The notes under the pieces are model-generated. The model was given only the letters and a program-made list of their open reading frames with translations, did not search any database and had not been told where the DNA came from. From Roseivivax isoporae LMG 25204 (lineage in GTDB: Bacteria > Pseudomonadota > Alphaproteobacteria > Rhodobacterales > Rhodobacteraceae): 64,000 bases of DNA. Shown piece after piece: positions 54,342-62,521 of the stretch (positions within the stretch are counted from its first letter, which is position 1; every line of letters starts with the position of its first letter). The position numbers and the translations under genes were made by a program. Where the stretch lies: the NCBI RefSeq assembly GCF_000521865.1, contig NZ_JAME01000019.1:28538-92537 (forward strand), given 5' to 3'.

Positions 54342-55850
54342 TCAGCTCGACCCGTAGAGCCCGCCCCAGCGCTTGATGAGCGCCATCTGGAACTTCTTGG
54401 CGCGCGTGTTGTAGCCGCGCGCGCCCGGCGGTCCCTCGCGGTCCTCGCGCGGGATCGCGTCGCGCCGCGGAATGTCCGCCGAGAAGATCGCGAAGGCCAG
54501 CTCCGTCCCGTCCGGGCAGTCGAGGTAGCCCGCGAGCCCGCTCACGAAGTTCAGCGTGCCGGTCTTGGCGTGCACGTCGAGCGGATGGTTCGGCAGCACG
54601 CGGCGCGAGTCGTCGCGGATCGGGATCGGCTTCAGCAGCGGCTTCAGCTCCATCCGCTCCCGCAAGGCCACGAGCGCCCCCACCATGTCGGCCGCGGCGA
54701 TCTGGCTCGCGTCGCCGAGCCCCGAATGGTCGACCAGCGCCACGCCCGGCAGGTCCAGCGCCTCGGCCGCCCAGCGGTTCATCCCGTCCGCCGAGGCCGC
54801 CAGCGTCGCGGGCGCCAGGCCCCGCGCCACGCTCGCCGCGCAGCCCACCGCCTCGGCGGTCAGGTTGGTCGAGTATTTCAGCATGTCGCGCAGCACGTCG
54901 GTCAACGGCAGGCTCTCGCGCCGGGCGATCTCGGTCGCGCCCTCGGGCAGCGCGTCGACCACCTCGGGCGCCTTCAGCCGCAACCCGGCGCTGCCCGCCA
55001 CCGCCTGGAACACCTCGCCCGCGTAGAGCTCGGGATGGCGCACCGGCAGCCAGCGCGCGCCGCCCGAGCCCAGCGCCCCGCGGGCCACCGTCCAGTCGTC
55101 GCGCCCCTCGGCGCTGCGGTAGGTGTAGACGGGCGTGCCCCGCGCCACGACCACCATGCGCGCCATGTTGACCGGCGGGCGCAGCCGCGCCGACCGGCCG
55201 TCCATGGTCACGGCATAGCTCTCGCCCGTGCGGGTCCACTCGAAATGCACGCGGTTGAAGTTCAGGTTCAGCCCCGACACCGACGGGCTGTAGCCCACGT
55301 GGTCCGGCTGGCCGGGATCGATCGCGGCGACCTGCGGCAACGCCCCGCCCCAGACGAGAAGCCGACCCGTCACATTCCTGACCCCCGCCGCGGCCGCGTC
55401 CTCGGCCAGCGCGGCGAGCCCGTCGGTGTCGAGGGTCGGATCGCCCCCGCCCGCGAGCACGAGGTCGCCCTCGAGCGTGCCGTCCTCGCCCACCGGACCC
55501 GTCGCGAGAAGCCGCGTGGCAAAGCGGTGCCCCTCGCCCAGGTGCTCGAGCGCGTAGGCCGCGGTCAGCGCCTTGGCCACCGAGGCCGGCGGGTGCGCGT
55601 CGCCCGCGTTCACACCCTCGACGAGGCGCCCGGTCTCCACGTCGCCCACCGCCACGCTCCACGTGCCGTCGAGGCCGGCGTCGCGCACGATCTCCTCGAG
55701 CGTCGGCAGCGTGCGCTTGAACAGGTCCTCGCCGCGTGCAATGGGACGCAGCGACGTCTCGGGCGGTGCCGCCCATGCGGGCACCGCGGCCCCGACCGTC
55801 GTGGCACCGAGAGCGGCGACGAACCGCCTGCGGGAGAGAAGCGCAACCAT
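54342..55850 (-). CDS. dacB: D-alanyl-D-alanine carboxypeptidase/endopeptidase (PBP4)
   Basis: This 502-residue serine peptidase carries the three penicillin-binding motifs: SxxK at PPASVAKAL (Ser90, Lys93), SxN at KYSTNLTAEAVG and KTG at HAKTGTLNFVSG. It trims peptidoglycan cross-links and stem peptides in the periplasm. The N-terminus LLSRRRFVAALGATTVGAAVPAWA reads like a twin-arginine signal (S-R-R-x-F) rather than a plain Sec signal, which is unusual for PBP4. It is divergent from the DMT transporter across 70 bases. Confidence 0.92.
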   Translation of the reverse strand: MVALLSRRRFVAALGATTVGAAVPAWAAPPETSLRPIARGEDLFKRTLPTLEEIVRDAGLDGTWSVAVGDVETGRLVEGVNAGDAHPPASVAKALTAAYALEHLGEGHRFATRLLATGPVGEDGTLEGDLVLAGGGDPTLDTDGLAALAEDAAAAGVRNVTGRLLVWGGALPQVAAIDPGQPDHVGYSPSVSGLNLNFNRVHFEWTRTGESYAVTMDGRSARLRPPVNMARMVVVARGTPVYTYRSAEGRDDWTVARGALGSGGARWLPVRHPELYAGEVFQAVAGSAGLRLKAPEVVDALPEGATEIARRESLPLTDVLRDMLKYSTNLTAEAVGCAASVARGLAPATLAASADGMNRWAAEALDLPGVALVDHSGLGDASQIAAADMVGALVALRERMELKPLLKPIPIRDDSRRVLPNHPLDVHAKTGTLNFVSGLAGYLDCPDGTELAFAIFSADIPRRDAIPREDREGPPGARGYNTRAKKFQMALIKRWGGLYGSS

Positions 55851-55920
55851 GGGGCGGAGTTAACCCGAGCCGAATGACCGAGACAAGAACCGGCGCGCTG
55901 CAAAACCGGGGCACGTTCGC

Positions 55921-56802
55921 GTGAACCCCGCAGAGCGGCCCGGCGGATCGGCCTGGACGGCCGTCGCGCTCATGTTCGTGGCCATGTCCTGCATCCCCGC
56001 GGGCGACACCGCCGGCAAGATCCTCCTGACCGATCACGGCCTGCCGCCGGTCTTCGTGGCCTGGGCACGGTTCTGCGTCGGCGCGCTCGCCGTGCTGCCC
56101 TTCGTTCCCGCAGGCACGCTCCGGCTCCTGCGCGACTGGCGCATCTGGGGCCGCGCGGTGCTCATGGCGTCGGGCATCGTGTCGATCCAGGCGGCGCTCG
56201 CCACCGCGCCCATCGCCTCCGTCTTCGCCGCCTTCTTCATCGGACCGATCGTCAGCTACGCGCTGTCGGCGCTGGTCCTGCGCGAGCCCGTGACGCGGCT
56301 GCGCACGGCGCTCATGGCGGTGGGGTTCGCGGGCGTGCTGCTCGTGGTGCGGCCGGGCTTCGACGCGGCGCCCGGGCTCTGGTTCGCCGTGCTCGCGGGG
56401 CTCTTCTACGGCAGCTTCCTCACGGCGTCGCGGGCGGTGACCGGGCTCGGCAGCCCGCTCGCGCTGCTCTTCACGCAGCTCCTGTGCGGCGCGGCGCTGC
56501 TCGCGCCGGCGGCGCTCCCGCGCGTGCCGCCCGTCGATGCCGGGATGGCGGGGCTGCTCCTCGCCTCGGGGCTCTTCTCCATGGCAGGGAACCTCCTCCT
56601 GCTCATGGCCTACCGCATCGGCACCGCATCGGCGATCGCGCCGCTCGTCTACTTCCAGCTCGTGGCGGCGACGGTGCTCGGCTGGGTCGTCTTCGGCGAC
56701 CTGCCCGACGCGCTGACCTGGGCGGGCCTCGCGCTCATCCTCGGTGCCGGGATCGCCTCGGCCCGCGCCGGCCGGGCGGCCTTCGGGGTCGCGCGGCGCT
56801 GA
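55921..56802 (+). CDS. DMT-superfamily transporter (EamA type)
   Basis: This 293-residue protein has ten TM helices in two EamA repeats (first ending VLREPVTRLR, second ending LPDALTWAGLALILGAG). It starts at GTG (55921) and is an exporter-type inner-membrane protein of unknown substrate. A related DMT protein is encoded at 62522-63439. A B12 riboswitch begins about 33 bases after its stop. Confidence 0.88.
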   Translation: MNPAERPGGSAWTAVALMFVAMSCIPAGDTAGKILLTDHGLPPVFVAWARFCVGALAVLPFVPAGTLRLLRDWRIWGRAVLMASGIVSIQAALATAPIASVFAAFFIGPIVSYALSALVLREPVTRLRTALMAVGFAGVLLVVRPGFDAAPGLWFAVLAGLFYGSFLTASRAVTGLGSPLALLFTQLLCGAALLAPAALPRVPPVDAGMAGLLLASGLFSMAGNLLLLMAYRIGTASAIAPLVYFQLVAATVLGWVVFGDLPDALTWAGLALILGAGIASARAGRAAFGVARR

Positions 56803-56835
56803 ACGCGCATCTCCTTGCGCCGCGCCGTCCGCCCC

Positions 56836-57010
56836 GGTAACGTCGCCGTGTTCGACACCTTCATCCGAAGGACATCAGGGAAGCCGGTCCGATGCCGGCG
56901 CTGCCCCCGCAACTGTAGGCGAAGAGCCGTTCCCGAAACGCCACTGGCCCCCTCCCGGGGCTGGGAAGGCCGGGGCCGGCGGTGACGCGCGAGCCAGGAC
57001 ATCTGACCGT
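56836..57010 (+). promoter_or_regulatory. Cobalamin (B12) riboswitch
   Basis: The conserved core is plain: GGGAAGCCGGT, then GCTGCCCCCGCAACTGTA (56910-56927, the B12-box), GCCACTGG (56940), GGGAAGGC (56964) and AGCCAGGAC (56992-57000) before the 3' helix. It controls the gene at 57066. Just upstream of that gene's ribosome-binding site, GGGGC (57036-57040) can pair with GCCCC (57046-57050), which may form a translational expression platform. Confidence 0.92.
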
Positions 57011-57065
57011 CGGACGGACAGTGAAACCGCAGATCGGGGCGGAGGGCCCCGGAAAGGATCGACCC

Positions 57066-57554
57066 ATGTTCAGACGCACCTTCCTCGCCGCGGCGCTCGC
57101 CGCGGGCACGGTGATGCCCGTGTCGGCGCACCACGACGGCGACACCTTCGCCAATGCCGGCATCACGGTGAGCCACGCCTACACCGTCGCGGGCAGTGCC
57201 ACCGCGCACGCGATCGAGGTCTTCGTCACCATCGAGAACGCCTCCGACACCGCCGTCACGCTGACCGCGGCCGAGATCGACTTCGCCGCGCCGGGCGTGT
57301 TCCAGGCGCCGACGGTGGACGACCAGGGCGTGCTGGCCGTGCGCGACATCGCCGCGGTCGAGATCGCGGCGGGCCAGACGCTGACCATGCAGCCCGGCGG
57401 CATCCACATCGTGTTCAACGACGTGCAGCAGCCGCTCGCGCCGGGCGACCACTTCCACGCCCATCTCGACTTCGCCGACCTGGGCGAGATCGAGATCGAG
57501 GTCGAGGTGGAGCGCGCCGACGAGCAGGAGCACCAGCACGACGATCTCGGCTGA
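57066..57554 (+). CDS. PCuAC-like periplasmic metal chaperone under B12 control
   Basis: This 162-residue protein has a signal peptide (MFRRTFLAAALAAGTVMPVSA) and a PCuAC/DUF461 domain (about 30-140) with the conserved GGIHIVF and GDHFHAHLDF segments. Classical PCuAC proteins bind Cu(I) through H-x-M pairs. Here the first His is replaced (Gln80 in VFQAPT), the Met ligands are absent and only His114 remains. Instead it has His22-His23 at the mature N-terminus, His129/131/133 and a C-terminal EHQHDD. With the cobalamin riboswitch upstream, cobalt or another B12-related metal is a reasonable hypothesis. GGAAAGG precedes the ATG. Confidence 0.85.
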   Translation: MFRRTFLAAALAAGTVMPVSAHHDGDTFANAGITVSHAYTVAGSATAHAIEVFVTIENASDTAVTLTAAEIDFAAPGVFQAPTVDDQGVLAVRDIAAVEIAAGQTLTMQPGGIHIVFNDVQQPLAPGDHFHAHLDFADLGEIEIEVEVERADEQEHQHDDLG

Positions 57555-57570
57555 TCGCCAGCCGCACTAC

Positions 57571-57615
57571 GAGACACGGGCGCCCGCCGGGTTCCGGCGG
57601 GCGTTTCCGTGTCTC
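57571..57615. terminator. Strong hairpin between the PCuAC-like gene and nadD
   Basis: An outer stem GAGACACGG/CCGTGTCTC (57571-57579 with 57607-57615) encloses an inner 10-bp stem (57581-57590 with 57594-57603) followed by TTT. It lies between convergent stops at 57554 and 57626 and likely serves both genes. Confidence 0.7.
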
Positions 57616-57625
57616 GTGCCGCGGC

Positions 57626-58231
57626 CTAGTCCGCGCGCCACTCCCCCGCCGCGCGGATCGCGGTGGAGCTCACGTCGAGCATCGGCACGTTCAGGAAACA
57701 CCACGCCGGCGGCTGCATGAGCGGCAGGAGATGCGCCGCCGCCTGGTCGAGCCGCGCGGTCGCATGGACCCGCGCCGCGACCGAGGTCTGCGCGCTGATG
57801 CGTTGCCCGGGCCGCGCCAGCACGCCCACCGGCACCTGCGCCATGATCGCCTGCCAATTGTCCCAGCAGTGCAGCTGGCGCAGGTTGTCCGCCCCCATCA
57901 GCCAGACGAAGCGCACGCCCGGATGCAGCGCGATGAGCCGCGCCAGCGTCTCGGCGGTATAGCGGGTGCCGAGCCGCGCCTCCGCGTCGCTCACGACCAC
58001 GCGGGGATGCGCCATGACCCCGCGCGCCGCCGCCATGCGGTCGGCGAGCGGCGCGGGTCCGCGCGGCTTCAGCGGGTTCCCGGGGCTCACGAGCCACACC
58101 ACGCGGTCGAGCCCGAAGCGTTTCAGCGCCTCGCGGGTGATGTGCGCGTGCCCCCTGTGCGGCGGGTCGAACGAGCCACCCAGCAGCCCAACCCGCAGTC
58201 CCTGCGGCAATGTCAGTCCGGTTCCGCCCAT
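57626..58231 (-). CDS. nadD: Nicotinate-nucleotide adenylyltransferase
   Basis: This 201-residue enzyme makes deamido-NAD from NaMN and ATP. The nucleotidyltransferase motifs [17 protein letters not shown] (GxxxxxPxHxxH) near residue 15-31 and the C-terminal VSSTAIR (ISSTxIR) are visible, with PGNPLKPRG and [10 protein letters not shown] in between. It is cytoplasmic and essential for NAD synthesis by the Preiss-Handler route. ACAGGGGC precedes the ATG. Confidence 0.95.
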   Translation of the reverse strand: MGGTGLTLPQGLRVGLLGGSFDPPHRGHAHITREALKRFGLDRVVWLVSPGNPLKPRGPAPLADRMAAARGVMAHPRVVVSDAEARLGTRYTAETLARLIALHPGVRFVWLMGADNLRQLHCWDNWQAIMAQVPVGVLARPGQRISAQTSVAARVHATARLDQAAAHLLPLMQPPAWCFLNVPMLDVSSTAIRAAGEWRAD

Positions 58232-58407
58232 CGGCGCCCCTGTCCCCTCGCGTCGTGCCGCCCCAGAAACACCGCTTTGGCGCCGGACGCAACGCCGCCC
58301 GCCCGATCACGCGATGGTGAACGATGGCACTCCCCCGGCGACCTACGCTCCGCCGCGACCCCGCGGTGCCGTCCGAGCGCCCGGTTCCAGACCGAGAGGA
58401 GAGACAC

Positions 58408-59388
58408 ATGCACAGACGCCAGTTCCTGTCGACGGCCCCCGCGACCGGGCTCGCCGCGGCCACCGGCCTCGTCGCCGGCACCGCCCCCGCCCGCGCGCAG
58501 GAGGCGCCCTGGGCCCCCCCCGGCGCGCAGGTGCCCGCCGTCCAGCGCTTCACCGTGGGCGACATCACCGTCACCGCGATCTGCGACGGCAGCCTCGTGA
58601 TCGGCCACGACGCCCTCATCGGGATCGAGAAGGACGCCTTCGACTCGCTGATGACCGACGCGTTCCAGGACCCGGCCGCATTTCCGGCCGCAGTCAATAC
58701 CTTCGCGATCCAGTCGGGCGACGAGACGATCATGATCGACGCCGGCACGGCGAACGCCATGGGCCCGTCGCTCGGGCAGATGGCCGCGAACCTCGCCGCG
58801 GCCGGGATCGCGCCCGACAGCGTCACGCGGCTGATCGCCACCCACCTGCATCCCGACCACGTGGCGGGCGCGCTGACCGGGGACGGCGGCGCCTTCTTCC
58901 GCAATGCCGAGCTCGCGGTCAGCGAGACCGAGCGCGCGTTCTGGACCGACGAGGCCAACTTCACCGGCGCGCCCGAGATGATGCAGACCTTCGCGCAGCT
59001 CGCCCGCAACGTGCTCTCGGCCTATGGCGACCGCGTCGCGCCGTTCTCGGGCGAGGCCGAGCTTGGCCGGGGCCTGACCGCCATGCCGCTGCCCGGCCAC
59101 ACGCCGGGCCATTCGGGCATCATGCTGTCCTCGGGCGACGCGAGCCTGCTGATCTGGGCCGACATCGTGCATGTGACCCCGGTGCAGTTCGCCCGTCCGG
59201 ACGTGGCCATCGGCTTCGACGTGGACCCCGAGCAGGCGGTCGCGACACGCAGGCAGATCCTCGACCGCGTGACCGCCGACCGCCTCATGGTGGCGGGGTC
59301 GCATATCGGCTTTCCCGGCATGGCCCATGTCGTCGCCGACGGCGAGGGCTACCGCATGGTTCCCGCGGGCTGGCAGTACACGCTCTGA
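58408..59388 (+). CDS. Tat-exported metallo-beta-lactamase-fold hydrolase
   Basis: This 326-residue protein begins MHRRQFLSTAPATGLAAATGLVAG, a twin-arginine signal (RRQFL). The mature domain has the MBL-fold metal motif THLHPDHVAG (His146, His148, Asp150, His151), LPGHTPGHSGIML and IGFDVDPEQAV, with a late His in AGSHIGFPG. It would bind two zinc ions in the periplasm. The substrate is unknown (lactonase, arylsulfatase or lactamase-like). GAGAGGAGAGACAC precedes the start. Confidence 0.9.
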   Translation: MHRRQFLSTAPATGLAAATGLVAGTAPARAQEAPWAPPGAQVPAVQRFTVGDITVTAICDGSLVIGHDALIGIEKDAFDSLMTDAFQDPAAFPAAVNTFAIQSGDETIMIDAGTANAMGPSLGQMAANLAAAGIAPDSVTRLIATHLHPDHVAGALTGDGGAFFRNAELAVSETERAFWTDEANFTGAPEMMQTFAQLARNVLSAYGDRVAPFSGEAELGRGLTAMPLPGHTPGHSGIMLSSGDASLLIWADIVHVTPVQFARPDVAIGFDVDPEQAVATRRQILDRVTADRLMVAGSHIGFPGMAHVVADGEGYRMVPAGWQYTL

Positions 59389-59407
59389 TCCGCGCGGGCG
59401 GCGCGCG

Positions 59408-59875
59408 TCACTCCGGCACGACCGCGTCGCCCACCCTGACCGCACCGGGCGCCACGACCTCGGCGCACCAGCCGCCATGCCCGCGCATGGCGGCGTAGCC
59501 TCCGGGCCCGAGGGCCGCCTCCATCCGCGAGCAGGGCGCGCAGGGCCCGGTCACGCGCAGCACCGCGCCGCCCGCCCGCAGCACCCGGCCGCGCAGGGCC
59601 GACAGGTTCACCCCGGACACCAGAAGGTTCCGCCGCAGCACTTCCGCCGCGACCGGACCCTGCCCCAGATAGGCGCCGATCGGCGCGAGATGCTCCGCCT
59701 GCATCAGCGTCACCGCCCGCTTGCCGGCGCGCCCGTGATCGCCCTCGAGGCCGTCGGTCCCGATCCGCGCCGCCGCGACCGCCGCCACCTCCGCCAGCCG
59801 CACCTGCCGCAGCCCGATCCAGTCGATCCGCCCGGGCTGCGCCACCCGCGTCATCATGTCGTGCAATGCGCTCAT
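59408..59875 (-). CDS. MOSC-domain protein
   Basis: This 155-residue protein has the MOSC motif GLEGDHG, the central KRAVTLMQAEHLAPI and the cysteine-containing CAPCSRMEAALG. MOSC proteins carry molybdenum-cofactor sulfur or act on N-hydroxylated compounds. It is short, containing only the MOSC core. Its start codon at 59875 lies directly over the start of the divergent GNAT gene, leaving no intergenic space. Confidence 0.88.
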   Translation of the reverse strand: MSALHDMMTRVAQPGRIDWIGLRQVRLAEVAAVAAARIGTDGLEGDHGRAGKRAVTLMQAEHLAPIGAYLGQGPVAAEVLRRNLLVSGVNLSALRGRVLRAGGAVLRVTGPCAPCSRMEAALGPGGYAAMRGHGGWCAEVVAPGAVRVGDAVVPE

Positions 59876-60389
59876 GGCCGCCATCTTGACCGAGGCCGCA
59901 CGCCTGCGCCAGATGCGCGCCATGTGCCGCCATACCCTCACCGACGCCGATCCCGAGGACGCCGACGCGCGCGCCTGCCTCGCGGCCTACTACGCCGAAC
60001 TCGCACGCCTCTTCGACACGGGCTTCGACGTCGGCCGCAGCCGCGACCTCGAAGCGCGCGACATGCGTCCGCCGCGCGGCGCGTTCCTGATCGCCCGCGG
60101 CACCGAAGGCGCCGCGGCGGGCTGCGTCGGCCTCAAGGGAACCGGCGGCCCCGAGGCCGAGATCAAGCGGCTCTGGGTCGCGCCCGGCGCCCGAGGGGCG
60201 GGCCTCGCCCGCGCGCTCATGGCTGCCGCCGAGGACCGCGCGCGGGACATGGGCATCACCGTCCTGCGGCTCGACACCAACCGCGTGCTGACCGGCGCCA
60301 TCGCGCTCTACCGCGCCACCGGCTGGAGCGAGATCCCCGCCTACAACGACGAACCCTACGCCCACCACTGGTTCGAGAAGCGCCTCTGA
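59874..60389 (+). CDS. GNAT-family N-acetyltransferase
   Basis: This 171-residue protein has the acetyl-CoA binding motif LWVAPGARGAGLARALM (R/QxxGxG/A type) and the C-terminal ALYRATGWSEIPAYNDEPYAHHWFEKRL. It likely acetylates an amine or antibiotic-like molecule; the acceptor is unknown. The start is uncertain: ATGs at 59856, 59874 and 59922 are in frame with no good ribosome-binding site, and 59874 is used because it begins just beside the divergent MOSC start. Confidence 0.83.
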   Translation: MAAILTEAARLRQMRAMCRHTLTDADPEDADARACLAAYYAELARLFDTGFDVGRSRDLEARDMRPPRGAFLIARGTEGAAAGCVGLKGTGGPEAEIKRLWVAPGARGAGLARALMAAAEDRARDMGITVLRLDTNRVLTGAIALYRATGWSEIPAYNDEPYAHHWFEKRL

Positions 60390-60479
60390 GCGCACGGGAT
60401 GTCGCGCCCTCTTTCGGCCCGCGCGACAATACCGTACACAGCCCGCCAACCCGACATCAGAACGACGGAGCGGATCCAC

Positions 60480-62135
60480 ATGGCGTCCTACCAGTACGTG
60501 TACCACATGGACGGGGTCTCCAAGACCTATCCCGGCGGCAAGAAGTGTTTCGAGAACATCCGGCTGTCCTTCCTGCCCGGCGTCAAGATCGGCGTCGTCG
60601 GCGTCAACGGCGCCGGCAAGTCGACCCTGATGAAGATCATGGCCGGCATCGACAAGGACTTCTCCGGCGAGGCCTGGGCGGCCGAGGGCGCGCGCGTGGG
60701 CTACCTGCCGCAGGAACCCCAGCTCGACCCGAACCTCGACGTGCGCGGCAACGTCATGCTGGGCGTCGCCTCCAAGAAGGCCAAGCTCGACCGCTTCAAC
60801 GAGCTCGCCATGAACTACTCGGACGAGACCGCCGACGAGATGGCGCAGCTCCAGGACGAGATCGACAGCGAGAACCTCTGGGACCTCGACAGCCAGATCG
60901 ACGTCGCCATGGAGGCGCTGCGCTGCCCGCCCGACGATGCCGACGTCGCCTCGCTCTCGGGCGGCGAGGCGCGTCGCGTCGCGCTCTGCAAGCTCCTGCT
61001 CGAGGCGCCGGACATGCTGCTCCTCGACGAGCCGACGAACCACCTCGACGCCGAGACCATCGCCTGGCTGCAGAACCACCTCATCGCCTACAAGGGCACG
61101 ATCCTGATCGTGACCCACGACCGCTACTTCCTCGACGACATCACCGGCTGGATCCTCGAGCTCGACCGCGGCCGCGGCATTCCCTACGAGGGCAACTACT
61201 CGAGCTGGCTCGAGCAGAAGGCCAAGCGCCTCGAACAGGAAGCGCGCGAGGACAAGGCCAAGCAGCGCACCCTCTCGCGCGAGCTCGAATGGATGCGGCA
61301 GGGCCAGAAGGCCCGGCAGGCCAAGTCCAAGGCGCGGATCCAAGCCTACGAGAAGATGGCCTCGCAGAGCGAGAAGGAACGCGTCGGCAAGGCCCAGATC
61401 GTCATCCCGAACGGCCCCCGCCTCGGCGGCAAGGTGATCGAGGTCGAGAACCTGAAGAAGGCCATGGGCGACAAGCTCCTGATCGAGGACCTGTCGTTCT
61501 CGCTGCCGCCAGGCGGCATCGTCGGCGTGATCGGTCCGAACGGTGCGGGCAAGTCGACGCTCTTCAAGATGCTGACCGGGCAGGAACAGCCCGACGACGG
61601 CAGCATCGAATACGGCGACACGGTGCAGCTGTCCTATGTCGACCAGACCCGCGACGACCTCATCCCCACCGACACGGTATGGGAAGCGATCTCGGGCGGC
61701 GCCGAGCTCATCAAGCTCGGCGATGCAGAGATCAACAGCCGCGCCTATTGCGGCGCCTTCAACTTCAAGGGCGGCGACCAGCAGAAGGTGGTGAGCCAGC
61801 TCTCGGGCGGCGAGCGCAACCGCGTGCACATGGCGCGGCTCCTGAAATCGGGCGGCAACGTGCTGCTGCTCGACGAGCCGACCAACGACCTCGACGTCGA
61901 GACGCTCCGCGCGCTCGAGGACGCGCTCACCGACTTCGCCGGCTGCGCCGTGGTCATCAGCCACGACCGCTTCTTCCTCGACCGCATCTGCACCCACATC
62001 CTCGCCTTCGAGGGCGAGGCGCACGTGGAATGGTTCGAGGGCAACTTCGAGGACTACGAGGAAGACAAGAAGCGTCGCCTCGGCCCCGACGCGGTGGAAC
62101 CGAAGCGGGTGAAGTTCAAGAAGTTCTCCCGCTGA
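60480..62135 (+). CDS. ettA: Energy-dependent translational throttle protein EttA (ABC-F)
   Basis: This 551-residue soluble ABC-F ATPase has two nucleotide-binding domains: Walker A GVNGAGKST (about 39) and GPNGAGKST (about 352), signatures LSGGEARR and LSGGERNR, and Walker B boxes LLLDEPTNHLD and LLLDEPTNDLD. The P-site tRNA-interacting motif linker (about 240-310) is highly charged. EttA binds the ribosomal E site and gates translation according to ATP/ADP ratio. The match to EttA length and linker is good. ACGGAGCGGATCC precedes the ATG. Confidence 0.95.
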   Translation: MASYQYVYHMDGVSKTYPGGKKCFENIRLSFLPGVKIGVVGVNGAGKSTLMKIMAGIDKDFSGEAWAAEGARVGYLPQEPQLDPNLDVRGNVMLGVASKKAKLDRFNELAMNYSDETADEMAQLQDEIDSENLWDLDSQIDVAMEALRCPPDDADVASLSGGEARRVALCKLLLEAPDMLLLDEPTNHLDAETIAWLQNHLIAYKGTILIVTHDRYFLDDITGWILELDRGRGIPYEGNYSSWLEQKAKRLEQEAREDKAKQRTLSRELEWMRQGQKARQAKSKARIQAYEKMASQSEKERVGKAQIVIPNGPRLGGKVIEVENLKKAMGDKLLIEDLSFSLPPGGIVGVIGPNGAGKSTLFKMLTGQEQPDDGSIEYGDTVQLSYVDQTRDDLIPTDTVWEAISGGAELIKLGDAEINSRAYCGAFNFKGGDQQKVVSQLSGGERNRVHMARLLKSGGNVLLLDEPTNDLDVETLRALEDALTDFAGCAVVISHDRFFLDRICTHILAFEGEAHVEWFEGNFEDYEEDKKRRLGPDAVEPKRVKFKKFSR

Positions 62136-62159
62136 CGCACCTGCGGCACGCATGAAGAA

Positions 62160-62190
62160 GGGGCCGCGCCCGGGCGACGGGCGCGGCCCC
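62160..62190. terminator. Bidirectional terminator between ettA and the small basic-protein gene
   Basis: A 12-bp perfect stem (62160-62171 with 62179-62190) lies between two convergent stops (62135 and 62216). Downstream runs are TGTCGTTCTG on the plus strand and TTCTTC on the minus strand. Confidence 0.65.
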
Positions 62191-62215
62191 TGTCGTTCTG
62201 GCCGGCAGAGGGTCC

Positions 62216-62377
62216 TCAGACCTTCTTGCGGGCGAAATTCAGCAGGCCACGCACCAGCTGACCCTTGCCACCCGTGCGGCGGACCGGACGGTTCACCGGG
62301 CGGCGCGCGGCGCCGTGGCCGCTCTTGCTGCGTGCATAGCCTTTTGCGACCTTCGTCACGATACCCTTGATCGACAT
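62216..62377 (-). CDS. Small, highly basic protein (53 residues)
   Basis: A strong AAGGAGAGACGAG precedes the ATG at 62377. The product begins MSIKGIVTKVAKGYARSKSG and continues with many Arg and Lys (about 16 basic and almost no acidic residues), ending LLNFARKKV. It has no signal peptide. The charge suggests binding to RNA, ribosomes or DNA. It is not recognised as a ribosomal protein. It converges on ettA across a shared terminator. Confidence 0.75.
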   Translation of the reverse strand: MSIKGIVTKVAKGYARSKSGHGAARRPVNRPVRRTGGKGQLVRGLLNFARKKV

Positions 62378-62521
62378 CTCGTCTCTCCTTTGCGGGGGCG
62401 AGTCCGTCTCGCCATTTGCACCCCAACACGTGCGCCGCGCGCTCCGTTCCGAGGCCGCCCGCGGGATCGGCAGGGGTCCGCGCACTGGACATGGCCGGCG
62501 CGGCATGCATCAACTCCCGCC

